NCBI RefSeq assembly: GCF_958298935.1
Contig: NC_084931.1
Span: forward strand, 17,077,334 to 17,141,333
Source of the DNA: Phragmites australis
Taxonomy: Eukaryota; Streptophyta; Magnoliopsida; Poales; Poaceae
Length of the DNA stretch: 64,000 nucleotides
Reading direction: 5' to 3'
The translations under genes were made by a program, and so were the position numbers. The notes beneath the pieces were generated by a model. That model ran no database searches and was not told the origin of the DNA. It saw only the letters and a program-made list of their open reading frames with translations. Shown piece after piece: positions 9,218-22,128 of the stretch. The stretch's first letter is position 1, and every line of letters starts with the position of its first letter.

Positions 9218-11212
9218 GAGGCTCACAATTTCATCTTTTTCGACTGCTTAAATTGCTTAATTCTTGACAATTTTCATGGCCATGATTCAGCATACCTATC
9301 TACTAAAATTGCTTTTGCCGCTAACATTGCCAAACATATAGATGTCATTTTAGCAATTTATATGGTTTGCAAATGCTTTCCTTTTGGTTCTTTCGAGGAA
9401 ATATTTTGACGAAACACTCTTATTTGATTTTTTTATTATCGCTAGTCATGTAAGATAGATGGATATACCATCACGTGTTGAAGACATATCTAAGATCTTG
9501 AACTTTTTTTTATCACTTTAGCCTAGTTGAATTTGAATAATTGGTTTCAATTGTTGCTAACATGAAGTAGCCAGAATCAAATTAGCATTGAAGCTTGGAG
9601 TTTGTGGAGCACCGGCAAACTTAAAGGCAACAGGCTAACTCCACTATCGGTTCACTATCTAAATAAACTCCACTATTGGTTTGGTCAATTTATGGAATGG
9701 CCAATGCTCCGTTGGACAGCTCAACCGACACGGCACTACAGTTTTCTTGGTGACGACTGAAATTTAATCCCCACTAGCAGAGTGGTCGTATTCCTGTGGC
9801 TTTAGTTTTAACAATTTATATATTTTTTAATCAATTACATTTGTGGGTCGCGAATAATCCTATGCACTCAAGCAAATCATGCAGGTCTCTGTTGAGTTTA
9901 AAGCACCGATGTGTTTATGACGGACTGTGCTAATCCTCGCGCGCCAGGAGGGCAGCTTGCGGACCTCACAACAGCCCAAAACTATTTTTTAATAGTTTTT
10001 CCATCTGCAACTTAATTTTTTGGAAGTTTTCTTAAAAAACTATTCTGATTTAAAAATTTTGAGATAAATGTTACCGAGAAAAAGTTATCGAGTAAAATTT
10101 TAAGAAAAAAAATTATTGAGAAAAAGTTTTTTAAAAAGTTATCAAGAAAAAGTTTTATCAGACCACGACTTAGTCGGTTACGTGGATAGCACGTGGTGCG
10201 CTGAGTTGGTCGCACACACAGACACTCGTGAATCAGGATTTCCGGCTTACGACTCCACATGTAGAAATGGTTCGCTGACCTGGATGCCACAACTATGCAT
10301 CTTATCGAAAAGCCGCTCAATTAATCTCCACTAATCATCATCAATCAGAAATTAATCTCATCTCCATGCCAAAAGACTAACATTGTTTACCTAATCTTAT
10401 CGTAACTTACTAATATATAGCTGTAGGGGATGCATGATGAAATCCGCAGGAGTCAAACGTTCAGACTTCGATCGGACTAGCTTTTCGACCATGATTCTTT
10501 TTTTTGACTATCGAACATGATTTTTTTAACTTCAGCTTCTTTCGGTTGCAGTCATTGAGCTTACGTGAGCTTCCTCAATTGATAAATGGAGTGTGTGTGT
10601 ACCACTGAAAAAGCTTGATGTTTTAAGATTTAAGGACAGCTTGATCAGCATCTGCATCTTTCCCACAAATATTCAGTTGTGTAGATGTACTGTTTTTAAA
10701 TTTATTTGGATACTTCAATTTAAAGCCGGACATTTTTCTGGGCCACACATCAGTCTTACCAAGCTAGCAGCCACCTCTAGATAAATGTCACTGTTATTCC
10801 CCTAAAATTTACTCGAGATGCATCATCCTCATAGCGCTGCCACTCCTAGAACTATATCCATTGAACTAAGAAAATTGAAATATTAATCTGCAGACTTTGA
10901 ATTTCTTAGACACGCTTAAGTTGCACAGATTTTACATAAAAAAGGTGGAATTTTGTGAAACCACCCACACTACAATCAAAGTTGTTTTCAGTCTTCGCAT
11001 GGAGAGACATCTTGTAAATTTTAACGGAAGTAACATTTGTGAACTTTTGGAAAGATCAACAGTTTCAGAATCCTCCCATGAGTGCTGATAGCAGAGTATA
11101 TAAACAACTAAACATCGTCCAAATAACCCTCAACATAGCACGGTTAATATCTAGCTCCGCAAAAAGAAAACTAAGCACGGGTGATGCTATTGGTAAGCAC
11201 ATATATGTAGTT
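9218..11212. other. Non-coding DNA, no gene recognised
   Basis: AT-rich sequence with no protein similarity I can recognise in any frame. 9980-10160 carries an imperfect repetition of AAAAAGTTATYGAG-like units. No transposon ends with target duplications were found; it may be decayed transposon DNA. Confidence 0.5.
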
Positions 11213-11215
11213 TTA

Positions 11216-11429
11216 GGGTTTGTTTGATACAGCTATAATTCGAGACCTATATTGAATCTGGACTTTATATAATAAAATAAAATGGTATATTTTATTTTTA
11301 TTTTAAAATAAAAATTAGATGACTCAACTAAATATTTCGATCCACCTATAGCTTTAGATCCAAAATTTCTTATAGCTGATTTAATCGTCTCAAAAAAAAC
11401 TTAAAACTAGAGTTATATCAAACAAAACC
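11216..11429. mobile_element. Tourist-type MITE (PIF/Harbinger), 214 bp
   Basis: The left end GGGTTTGTTTGATACAGCT and the reverse complement of the right end, GGTTTTGTTTGATATAACT, form terminal inverted repeats. TTA flanks both sides (11213-11215 and 11430-11432), the 3-bp duplication of PIF/Harbinger elements. The interior is AT-rich and non-coding, so it would depend on a transposase from elsewhere. Confidence 0.7.
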
Positions 11430-11432
11430 TTA

Positions 11433-12499
11433 ATGCACGTAATAGCAAATAGCGATCGATCAGTCATGCACAAGCCTTCCCACCAAACAATACGTCCAAT
11501 AATATTATTAGTATGTGATCTTCATTTGCGCCACTCGCATCCAAAGTCCACGGTGTCCCTTCACGCACGTAATGATTATGCACAGGTGCCGTATTCTGAT
11601 CTTTGCCACTTTCTTGGGCCACAAACCCGTAAGGAATTGGAGCCACCAGTTTCTTAGGGGTCACAATGTAACCCTTGTGCCAATGATACTAGCCTTGATT
11701 AGTGTCTTCCTAGTAATCTTAAAGCAAAAAGGAGCTCTGGACTGTAACAACTCGGCGCCGGTCAAAAGCCTGACAAGATTGCGACGCGGTGATCTTCCAT
11801 TTCGAGCTTCGCAACTGAAGAGCCTCTGAGCTGGAGCACCGCCGACATGACGTCTCTGCAGTGTCCCTGACCAGTGCGTTCTCATAACCAAGGCTCCCTG
11901 AATTGGCCTCTCATTGCCTTCAAATAGTTGCCGGGGGACCATCGCAAGCAGGCAGAGTCCAATTCATCGCATGAACTTTGCTTGCCATGCAGTGTTTAAG
12001 CTAATAAGTCATGAGGAAACACCACCAAACAGAAGCAATATAACGCATCACTATACCACACCGACGCCTAGCTATCAAGTCGAAATTAAGATGCAGAGGG
12101 ACGCATCAGGCACGCACGCATGGATGTATGATCTGTTCCACGCTCGATCCGATGATTTCCGGCGGGGCCCTGCCCCATTGAAGAACGAAGTCGGCGAGCG
12201 AGACGGGAAGCTTCTGAGTCTGTTCATGGAGCCAGCACCACTGGCCTGCCGACGTTCAAACGCAGGCCGTCGTCGATGTCAGCTCCGCAGGCACGAACGT
12301 ACCGGAAGCAACCCTCGATCGACGACCCATCACATCGATCGATCTTGCGGAGCAGTATGCGCCAGCTGCATGCGTCTGTCAGGTCTGAATCGATCGACCA
12401 ACGTCGCCGGAAGATCGTACGTGATGTCAATTTCAGATCTCCACCATGCTCGATCATTTTCCACTACCAGATAACAAGCGATCGGTGTCGTTTCAAAAT
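11433..12499. other. Non-coding DNA, no gene recognised
   Basis: Mixed-composition DNA with several GATCGATC runs. A minus-strand frame at 12224-12457 has no recognisable domain and unclear splice context. I see nothing that can be annotated with support. Confidence 0.45.
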
Positions 12500-13205
12500 A
12501 ATTATCAGTAGCTATTCTTAAATCGCTACTGATTACTCGGCACTAGTAGTTATTAATATCAGTTTTTAATTAGAACCAATATTCATAGTCGGTTCCAAAA
12601 ATCGATGTTTCGAAGCTGAAAAAATGAACTTTTTTTCAACCAACCAGTGACTGAGATCCGAGCTACCCCACACGCAAATGTCGTCACCGTGTTTTTTCGC
12701 ATATGTGCGTTCCGTTGGATTCAAAGCTGCGACCTCCTCCCTCGCACGTACATTCATTACCATCTCACATATATCTCATTGCTAATAGCACTATGAGATA
12801 TTTTCCTTTTGTCCCTCCAGCTGAAAAATTGTCATGATTATTTTGGTATATAAATTACTTTATATGAAAAAATTATCAATTACAAAGTTATAGATCTCAT
12901 CGAAATCTATAATTTTTATATAAAGTTTACCTTCATCCGACATCGTATAAAAAAAGTTATGAATTTCGAAAAATTGGTTGTCATCAGCTATCAGTGTCGG
13001 TTCGTGTGACACTGATAGTCCTTCATTATCGGTGTCATTTGTGGTATGAACCAGCACTAAAAAGTTACTATCAGTGTCGGTTCTTAGCGCTTTAGCTATT
13101 ATTCACGCACGTGAGTTTAACAATCGGCACTGATACGTCTTCAGTGTCGGTTTTTGCATAATCGACACTGATAGGGCACTACTTATAACATGTTCTGTAG
13201 TAGTA
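12500..13205. mobile_element. CACTA-type (CMC) non-autonomous element
   Basis: The right part carries short subterminal repeats in both orientations (TATCAGTGTCGGTT at 12989 and 13069, and GACACTGATAG forms around 13010 and 13165). It ends TTCTGTAGTAGTA, the complement of a CACTACTACAGAA-like terminus with one change. A candidate left end, CACTAGTAG, is at 12541; similar subterminal units begin near 12500, so the left limit is approximate. No 3-bp target duplication could be confirmed. No transposase is encoded. Confidence 0.55.
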
Positions 13206-13349
13206 TTCGTGACCCCGTCACTGCGTCTCACTGAACATCTTGGATCATTTCTTAAATCAGTAGCTAATACGCATATTCTAATAGAATTGGATATCACATA
13301 CATACTATAAATATAATACATAAAATATAGGCTCACATATTATATTGCA
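13206..13349 (-). mobile_element. Remnant D, piece 1: end of a chromovirus LTR
   Basis: The stretch GTAGCTAATACGCATATTCTA resembles the equivalent stretch near the 18078 end of solo LTR E, and CGTGACCCC may be the decayed LTR terminus. I infer it is the first piece of a minus-strand LTR that continues at 29732 after the copia insertion. Confidence 0.4.
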
Positions 13350-13539
13350 TGTAGCGAATATGATCCTATTAGGATATGTATGCGATTTTGGTGATTAATA
13401 ATAATATAGTGAACGGGACTAACATATTTATTAAGTATATGATTTAGTAGGTCTTATAAATAAAATACATAAAGAAGTCATTGAAACCGAACTCAAGAAA
13501 GATTGAGTTGGACGAGTTCAGTACAAATTGCTCTCACTG

Positions 13540-14200
13540 AATGGTCCGATGCTTAGAAAAAAAGTACATATCGGATGGTCCGGTGCTCAGTGAAGTGTAC
13601 ACACTGGAGTGTTTGACTCAGAAGGGAAAATTCAGTACAACACACCAGAGCATTTTCCAGGAAGTGTTTCACGGGTGTAGAAGAAGTTATACACATCGGA
13701 TGCTCCGGTGTTTAGAAGTTATACATGTCGGAGTGTTTGACTCAGAGAAGAAAATCGAAACCTCACTAGATGGTCCGGTGTTCAAATGTTGTTCATGCCA
13801 GATCATTCTTTCAAAGAAGGTTGTAACTGTTGAAGACTGAAGATCAACACACCGTATGGTCTAGCGCTCGGAGTTGTGTACACAGGAGGCTTTGCCGAAT
13901 AGTTTTCCAGGAGATGTTGAAATGGCTTGTCTGGTGTGATTGCACACACCGGATGATTCGGTGATTAGAGGAGTTCTATGCACCAGACTATTTGCACAGT
14001 GAAGTGGCTCGCGCGGTTGGCAGAAGTGTACACACCGAAAGGTCCAATGATGGAGTTGAAGATTACACTGGAATATCCGGTGTTCACAATGAGTTTGAGT
14101 GGGGTTCAAAAGGCTACTTTCTACTACTGTACACACCAGATGGTCTGGTGCTTTGCGCTATTATTAACGTCGGATCATCCGATGTTCATAGTCTATTTGA
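13540..14200 (+). repeat. Array of CCGGA...TCCGG inverted motifs in LTR U3
   Basis: Repeated degenerate units of the form ATGGTCCGGTGTTCA and GTACACACCGGA, spaced irregularly every 40-90 bp just upstream of the TATA box. Equivalent arrays are at 22570-23150, 32515-32870, 39830-40245, 47130-47720 and 58455-59105, and a related one at 26935-27460. Confidence 0.75.
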
Positions 14201-14236
14201 GCTATTGGAGCAACGGCTAATTCATAGGGTTAAGGC

Positions 14237-14244
14237 TATAAATA
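14237..14244 (+). promoter_or_regulatory. TATA box of copia LTR A
   Basis: TATAAATA followed by CCCCCACTC. The 3' LTR has TATAAATA at 23200-23207, and the second family member has the same box in reverse at 42624-42632. Confidence 0.75.
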
Positions 14245-15007
14245 CCCCCACTCAGTCATCTAAACCACCAAAGTGTATAAAATAATCATACCAGGTAATT
14301 AAGTACAAGATTAGTGAGTGATTAGGGCTAATAGCTCTAGAGAGAGTTGTTGCCTAGAGAGTGGATCAATGAGTGATCATATATTGTACCAAGTGGTATG
14401 CCAGCACCTTAGAGTCTTGGTGACCCATTGCACCGTGAGCCTTGGTGACTCAAGCTTGTTGACCCTCCGACTTGGTGTGGAGCGACTGCAAGACTCTTAT
14501 ACAGGGACAAGGAGACACTTATCTTGGTGGCTCAAGCTCCAAAATGAAGATGGTGACAAGTGACCGGAAGATAGGCTTGTGGTGAGGTCTTGTCTTGGTG
14601 CTTGGTGGCACAACCTACTTAAGGCCTAGGTGGCTCAAGGGCTATGACTGGACACTGTCCGGGAGCTATAGTCTAGGTGGCTGCTCTAACATGGACTAGG
14701 GGTGTTATTTATGTTATCGATATCATGGAATAATAATCTCTTATACCGAGTTTACGCTCTCTACTTTATTTACGTTTCTGCATTTACATACTTGTAATCT
14801 ACCTTAGCATAGTTATATTTCTAGAGTAGTTTGATAGGATTGGCTATAGGTTACAAACCTTTTTAATGGTAGAGTAGACACAATAGATAAATCTAAAGCA
14901 CATTTAGATAAAAATTGATATAGGCTTATCTTATGAAGTTTTAAGAGCCATTTAGTTCTAAGTATCCTAATTCACCCTATCTTAGGATATCACCGATCCG
15001 TTACAAT

Positions 15008-15020
15008 TGATATCAGAGCA
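15008..15020 (+). other. Primer binding site, initiator Met-tRNA type
   Basis: TGATATCAGAGCA begins 2 nt after the 5' LTR and differs by one transition from TGGTATCAGAGCA. Confidence 0.8.
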
Positions 15021-15070
15021 TTATGCTCTTAATAGGCTTAACATCCTAGATTTGTACATTCGGGGTTGGG

Positions 15071-16857
15071 ATGGATACTGGTAGTGCTCTATATTTCGAT
15101 GGCACTTATTTTCACCGTTGGAAAATTCTAATGACTGACTATTTGCAAGCTAAATGTTTAGATGTTCTGAGAGTCACTAAGGAAGGGATGAAAGAACATG
15201 TCACAAACAAAGAGAGATAATTCGATGCTTTAGCGAAGAATATCCTTTTATCATCTCTAAGCATTGATGCATTTCATCGAGTTTATTCTCTCACCAATGC
15301 TTATGGTATTTGGACTAGTCTCATTAAAATACATGAATGCACAAATGATGTGTGCAATGAGAAACATTATATGCTAGTCTCTCAACTTAATAGTGTTAAA
15401 CAACATTCCCATGAAAGTGCATATGATATGTACTCACATTTAAATATTCTTATCAATGAGATCAATAGGCTAGGTTTGACGCCAATTAGAACGATCAAGT
15501 GGTGAGAAGAACACTTCAAGCTCTCTTTCCAAAGTACAAACTAATTGTCTCTATCATCTATGACAATGACAACATTAGCAAGATGACTCCAAGCTAAGTA
15601 CTCCGCAAGATCATCGCACATGAAATGACTATGAACATAGGGTTTGAAGTTTTTTTCTCATCTGATGCCAAGAACTTTACTCTCACAAGCAAGCAAGCTC
15701 AAGCGAAGATAAGAAGGCAAGAGCAAGAGTCAAGCTCAAGCAAAGATGATGGTGATGAAGATGAAGAGAGTGATGAAAAAGATAAGCAAAGCACCTCAAG
15801 TGATGAATAAATGGATCCCAAGATTACCTTCTCATCTTAAGATTGAAGAATGATCTCAATAGGATCAATGTCAAGATTAATCATCCAATCTGCATGAAAG
15901 ACTTCATCAACGCAATTAATCATATCAAGAAGGAGAAAAAGACCAAAAACAAGAGGAAGACAATGAAAAGAGGTAAAACATTTGCAAACATAGGAAGATG
16001 GGTGAGTGAAGTTATGAGAGCTTCAAAATCCACTCCTCCAAACGAAGCTCTTCCTTAAAGTCGTCATCACATAAATAACTTATGACCAAAGGTATGGTAA
16101 TTGATGGATGTTATGATGAATCCGATGAGGATTCACCCTCTCAAGAAGAACTTCTTAAATTGATCAATGAGCAACAAAGGGTCTTAAACAAACAAGCTAA
16201 AGCACTCAAGAAATTCAATTCCCTTAATGATATTCATGCTTATTTTGTTTCTAATTATGAATAATTGTTGAGCAAATTTGGATTACTAAACAAGGAGCAC
16301 AAAGAGCTTAAGAAAAAACTTGAGGGTATTGAACCTCAAACTAAGTTCTTTTGAAGTAATCTACATCTCTATTTAATTTCAATTATAAGGTAGATACTTC
16401 TACTTCTTATGATCATTTGAATGATATATCTAGCTCACCTTTTGGAAAGAGATATGTGTTGAGAATGTTATTATATAATCTTGTAACAATCTCATTGCAC
16501 AAGAAATGATGAGCTCAAGTAAGAAGTAGAGAAGCTTGAGAAGGACTTAACAAGAGTGAAAGGCAAGAATCATGTCCAACTTCCTCAAGATAACCATAAC
16601 AACACAGTGAACAAACTTGTGGAGGGGTCCACTGTGACATACTTCAAGTGTCATCAAGAAGGCCGCAGGTCTTTCCAATGCAAGCACATCAAGAAGGAGA
16701 CTAAGGAGAAGAAAAAGGCGATGAATCTCTCCAATAAGACCTTCGACGTCTACATCAAGCCCAACTATAATATCAAGATCAAGAGCAACCACTATAAGCT
16801 CAAGAAGGATAATGGCAAAGTAGTTGCACACATGGTAAAGAGAAAGGATGGGGTGTA
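15071..16857 (+). pseudogene. Ty1/copia gag (UBN2-type), broken
   Basis: The frame from ATG 15071 reads ALYFDGTYFHRWKILMTDYL and then the UBN2-like core AYGIWTSLIKIHE...MLVSQLNSVKQ...INEINRLG, typical of copia capsid. In-frame stops are at 15218 (TAA) and 15503 (TGA), with frame changes later. A Ser/Asp/Glu-rich stretch is at 15725-15810. A zinc-knuckle remnant at 16640-16685 reads YFKCHQEGRRSFQC: the first Cys is Tyr and the His is Arg, so the CCHC motif is lost. The end, near the VVAHMVKRKDGV frame (stop at 16855), matches the second family copy at 49300-49910. Confidence 0.8.
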
Positions 16858-18077
16858 ACCAATTCATTTGGGTGCTCAAGGAAGTCATCACCAACATGAA
16901 ATGACATCAATCGGTTTGGGTTCTAAAGAAAACATGAAGTCCATAGGTTGGATCGAGGGATTTAGAGACTTGACTCACTAGATGAAGTGACGATTCAAGC
17001 AAAGAGTCAAGTGTAAAAGAATGAGCACATTAATGAAGAATTTGATCACCATATACCCAAATCCCCCACCCAAAGGTAAAATAGGTAATAAGTAGCTAGA
17101 TTTATGTTCATGCATTTTATTTTGCATCTAGTACCTTTGTCTTGTGTAGGATTGCATGTTCATGTTTTAATTAATTGCAATGCCTAATGCAGGTTTATCA
17201 TACGGTAGGTTGCTTGTTTTTATCTCTATCTCATGAGCAATATATATGGTTTATTAGTTATAGGTTTTTTTATGTGGCATATTTCTTCAAGTGATATAAT
17301 TTATGTGTCATGAGTCCAATATAGGATAAATTCTCCAATATTATCAATAACAAGTGTATGTTTCTCACAAGTATACACTTGTATGCGCATATTTAGTGGG
17401 AGTATATCCTATAAGTTGTGATTTGAGATTAACATGTGTTTCAATTTTTATCTTTTGTAGTCTTATGGAATAATCTACAAGTCTTCGGAGGTATGCAATG
17501 CTTAGAGGCTTCAATTAGTGTCACTGTCAAATCATTTGTACATTTAAGCTATCTTCATGTATAATATAGTTTAAACTTCCTATCTCTAAAATATTCTAGT
17601 TGTGGATATATTATTGTATGCGAACAAGTGCTTCATCACAAGTAGGTCTCATCATATGTATGCACACATATAGGGGGAGTTTAGACTATATTATGTGGTT
17701 TTCATGAATTGTGCTCCATATGTTCATTTCAAATGATATCATACCTTTCGATTGGATTTCTACAAGTGGTATCATTTTATTGGATCATAATTCACGAAGA
17801 TCTCTTTCATCTGCTCTAATGTTTCTCTTCAGGTCATCATGTGTTTTTTGCCTTTTTATGATCGTCGACAAAGGGGGAGAATTTTGACGACCAAAGCAAG
17901 ATAGCATGCCTAGGGAAGAACAAGCAAGGAACCAAGATGTCTAGGGATGCCAAGATTGACAAAATGGGAGAAGAAGATGCAAAAATCACGCAAGGATTTC
18001 AAGACATCCACAAGTGGCATCAAGGCTACAAGTGGTATCAAGAGCGTGCAAAGGAAGGTGCTCTTGCATAGGTTGAT
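16858..18077 (+). mobile_element. Non-coding 3' segment of pol-less copia element
   Basis: No pol domains can be read. It contains an internal GGGGGAGAATTTTG purine tract near 17873. The segment has a collinear counterpart in the second copy (48120-49300, reversed). It is interrupted at 18077/22124 by solo LTR E. Confidence 0.7.
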
Positions 18078-21000
18078 TGTAAGACCCCAAACCCAGGTTC
18101 TCCTGTGCCTCCAGTATCAGTCCCTGAATTAAATAGTTGATACGCATATTATAACAGTTGTAGTATTACAGTCAAACTTCATACATAGTTAATAAGGTTA
18201 CAGAGTACAAAAGGTTTAAAAACCATATTGTTTATTACAAACCTGAGCGAGGGGCCAACAAAATACAGTGGAAAGCAAAAGCCCAAGCCACAAGCAGCTT
18301 AGGGTGCAGGCGCGACTTCTAAGACTATTCCTTATCCTTTCCTTCACCTCTGGTGAAGTCAGCATTAGCTTCTTCATCTAAATAACAGCAAGAATGAGTA
18401 CGCAAGGTACTCATCAAGCCCTATACTACTTCAAGGTGTTTGATAGACGCATAAAACGGTGATTCAACAATAATGCTTTACAGTTTAGTTTTAAGTGTAA
18501 AGTAGTTTATGCAGGTATCCAATTGTATCATCTATGATTGATTTTAAAACAGTTTAAATAGTTTAAAACCAAGTAACAAGCTATATCTGGGGGTTTCTTA
18601 GTCCTGAGAGGGGCTACACATCACTACGTAGTACCTTTCATCACATCTGGTGTACCTCTAGTACCACACAGATCTTGGCGGATTTAGCTAGCAACCTCAT
18701 CACACAGACATCTAGTCCACACACTCACTCATCAAGACACACGCACCCAGAGTCTAGTCAAAAAGGTTCTGCCTTCGCATGTCCATGACCGTGGACACAA
18801 CTATTCGAATATATTTCCACTCTGCAGAGGTTGTACAGCTTTACCCACGTGATATACTCAGTCTCCAACCATTGCAAGTGGAGGAGCGAATCATACCGAG
18901 ACACTCCAATCACCTTTCCTGCCGAGTTTTTCTACGAGATTTACCACAAAGCGCCAGAGTTCATATACTGAAGGCCAGTCCCCTTTTTAAGCGTAGGCTA
19001 GTGCTAGAAACCTCCAAATAGATGGACAGATGACTACTTGACTACTCGCTGCTCCCAACCTCCTAGTATGATGCCCAACTCAGTTCGGTGAAGGAGAGGT
19101 TAAGTCCTGCCCATTCATGATGCATGGTTGCACGGGTTTTGCTAAGGCATGGCTGCGATATGACTCAATTCTTAAATGGCCAGGGAAAATATCTTTTAGC
19201 AATAAATACCACAAAGTTAATTCAAGCCCCCAAGAGCATCCTCATCCAGAGTACTACTCCACCTGCCCCCACCAAACAGTTTTCACCCATTTTTACATAT
19301 CACTCACCATATCCCACACGACATCGAGGATTTCACAACCATCAATGATTTATGGTGTATGAGTTATCATTGATAACAGTAAATATAATCTCCGAGGAGA
19401 GGTGTTTTAAAAGTGATGTCTCCGAGGAGACGTATTCAATCCTAAGCATGCTAGACATCAAGACGTCGTCTGTCATTAATATAGATAACAACAAGTAATC
19501 CTAGGGTGATATGTGTTTTGGATGATAACATTTATGTCACGATAGGTGTTTGATAGGATTAACTACTACAAGCAGTTTGTAAAAGCACAATACATAGCAC
19601 ATGCGATATAAGTCCAATTTTAAGTTGATCATGTAGATTATTTGAAAACATAGGTTCAATATGATCAAGGAGATAGGACTTGCGTTCTCTGAAGTTCTCT
19701 TCGAATTCTTGGTTGTAGTCGGGATCCCCCTCTCTCCTGACACTATCCGTGCAGCACTCACAAAACGCTAGTTGCTCTGCAATTGCGACTACGATTAATA
19801 ACGATAATATTAGAGAAGAATCAAATAAGACCAAATGGAAATTCAAGTGATCCCTAATAGATATCTCAATGTGATAGATGAGTATATATTGATTTTAGAT
19901 AAATTTTAGTGAAAGAATCATCAAAATCAGAGCCAGAACGAAGAAGTTATGGTTCTTGGAAGATTTAATCTAAAATTAAATCAGGAAATTATGAAATAAC
20001 ACTATTCATAGGTGGGATCCATAGGTGGGCCCATGTGAATAGTGAATGGGGCCCACTAAATAGTGAAGTTATGGGACCCATATAAACAGTACATACGGGC
20101 TGAGTTGGGTCTGGATTGGCTGGGTCTGGGCTGAGATGGGCCTGGTTCGGGCTTGGATGCACAGTACTGGGCTGTACAGTGCTGGCCCACTTGGGTTGGG
20201 ATGGGTGGCTTAGTGGGCTTTGAAGCTGGGTTGGCCCATAGGGCATGGCCATCGGTAAGCTGGGCCACCCTAACAAGCTGGCCCACATGCGGCTGGGCTG
20301 CCATACGGCCAGGTCGAGCCATGGCCCAAGGCCATTTTCCACGCGCGCGCATGGGTGACGGCTTGGCTGCGCGCGTATGGCAGGGGAGGGCGAAAAGAGA
20401 ACTCTAGCGAGGGATCGCGATGGTGCAGTGCCGGGAAGCTCGCCAGAATGAGGTTCTCGCTGGAGTTCATCAACGACGAATGGACGCTGACCTTCAGCAC
20501 GATACCGTGGACTTAGCTAGGGGCTCCTCGACGGCTACCCACAGTGGAGGTAGCAACAGAAGATGGCCAGAGGGGAGAAAATGACATGGGAAGAATTGGA
20601 CAGCTCCTCCCCTGCATGGGGAGGGGCCAACCTGCAGGGAAAAGGGCCAAGGGCACCCTGGTAACATGGTGCAATGGCCGGCCACATCATAGAACAAGAG
20701 GACACGCCAGAGGTGACGTTTGTACGGCGACGGAATGCCCAGTGCGTGGCTAAGCGCTGCTACGCGTGAGAAGGAGCTACGGGGACACCTACACGCTACT
20801 GGAGGGGGCGCTATGGGTCTGGGGGACTCATCGTGAGGATGAACAGCAACGGGAAGGGCGGCGGTCGGTGACTCGACCACAAGGCAACGACAGTGTGGCT
20901 CGGCTTCGGCTCCGAATGGATCCCGTCGAGTTTCTGACTAATGGAGAGTGGCACGGGATGGCGATGGCTACCTGGTGCTCCTTGGCAGTACGTCGACAGT

Positions 21001-21284
21001 GGGACGATGACAGCAAGGACTCAGCAGTGGCAATGGCGATGGCGACACTGTGGGGTATGGCGAGATGGAGAAAGATAGAGAGAGAGAGGTCAGGGCTCTA
21101 TTTATAGTGGGGAGAGAGAGCTGGAGAGAGGTGGTGCGGCTCACTGACATCATGAGACGTCAGAGGAGAGGTTGTTGCCGACGTCCACCATTTTACTAGG
21201 GCATGGGCTGCCCTGCGCCGTCCAAACGCGATCATGGACGCGGAAGTCATGCGGTGGCAGAATATGGGCGCGCGAGCATGGGCA

Positions 21285-21327
<43 letters not shown>

Positions 21328-22123
21328 AGAGAGAGTGGAGATTGCGGAGTCCGGTCAGGCGTGCGGGATATTTCCCAAAGAGGAGAAAATGGCGACTAGC
21401 AACGGACGCGTTGCACTGGAGGGAGGATAAAGGGGGGAGAAGCGCAAGCGCAACGTGGAAGGGCGACGCTTGGACACGCAGATGGCTGAGCGGCGCGCGA
21501 AGCACGGGCGAGCGTACGGAGCATGTTCGGGCCGCCAGCACGATGAATGTGCCGGTTTGCTGGCTGGGCCGGTTGCTAGGCTGAGAAAGAGAAGGAGAGG
21601 AGGAATCCGGCTTGGGATGGATTGGAAGGAGAAAAAGAAAGGGAGAAGAAATGGGTTTTGGAATAATTCAAATTGGAGAATTTTGAATTTGGTTTTGACT
21701 TTGGACTGGGATCAACTCAAATAAACATATTTGAATTATGAGTTGGACTTGGATCTTGAGACTTTTGAAGATGATTTGAATCCAAGAATTTGAATTCAAA
21801 TTGGATTTGAGCTGAACAGAATCTACGAGTTGGTTTGAAATTGAGAGACATTCAATTTCAAACCTCCACACAAAGAACCATAAAAATCTCAAACTAATGC
21901 ATATGAACCAACTTAATGCGGAGATTATTTTGAATTTGATTCTAGTGCTCTTTGGAAAACTTATTGAACTTAGCTCATCTAATATACATGAATGCATATA
22001 TACTGGTATATATACATCCACATACCTATTTTCTTAACCTTAGTTAGCTTAATAAATCCTAAAAAGTTTTAATTTTGAGTGAAATTTGTAATTAATTAGC
22101 ATGCTTAAACTCAGGATGTTACA
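18078..22123 (-). mobile_element. Solo LTR E of a chromovirus (4046 bp)
   Basis: On the minus strand it starts TGTAACATCC and ends GTCTTACA. TTGAT flanks both sides (18073-18077 and 22124-22128), a perfect 5-bp target duplication. There is no PBS, PPT or coding domain, so it is a solo LTR. Minus-strand order: GC-rich U3 with an AG/CT microsatellite, TATA box (TATAAATA, 21106-21099), acidic mini-exon (19790-19684, DYNQEFEENFRERK then GCAAGT), and palindrome (18413-18395). It belongs to the same broad group as the element at 1-9217 but is too diverged to be the same family. Confidence 0.92.
21288..21337. repeat. (AG)n microsatellite in solo LTR E
   Basis: Nearly perfect AG dinucleotide run with one C and one AA interruption, in the U3 of LTR E (CT on the element's sense strand). 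Confidence 0.9.
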
Positions 22124-22128
22124 TTGAT

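Larger units (their letters stand above)
13350..15005 (+). mobile_element. 5' LTR (A) of pol-less copia element
   Basis: Starts TGTAG, ends CGTTACA; 1656 bp. It aligns with the 3' LTR from its first bases (ATGTATGCGATTTTGGTGATT shared). It holds an array of CCGGA/TCCGG motifs at 13540-14200 and a TATA box at 14237. The U5 end, complement of a GAGGGGGTGAATTAGG-like string, is shared with the Sirevirus-type element at 31157-40420. Confidence 0.85.

Noticed and set aside
12224..12457. Possible minus-strand gene fragment
   Set aside because: No recognisable domain, and the GATCGATC-rich composition gives chance frames; no splice or promoter support.
13540..14200. CRISPR-like array
   Set aside because: Units are degenerate, irregularly spaced, lie within a plant LTR and have no uniform spacers or cas genes.
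20056..20352. Open frames on both strands in 19989-21541
   Set aside because: Low-complexity GGGCT/GGCCCA-rich U3/R of solo LTR E, with mutually overlapping frames.
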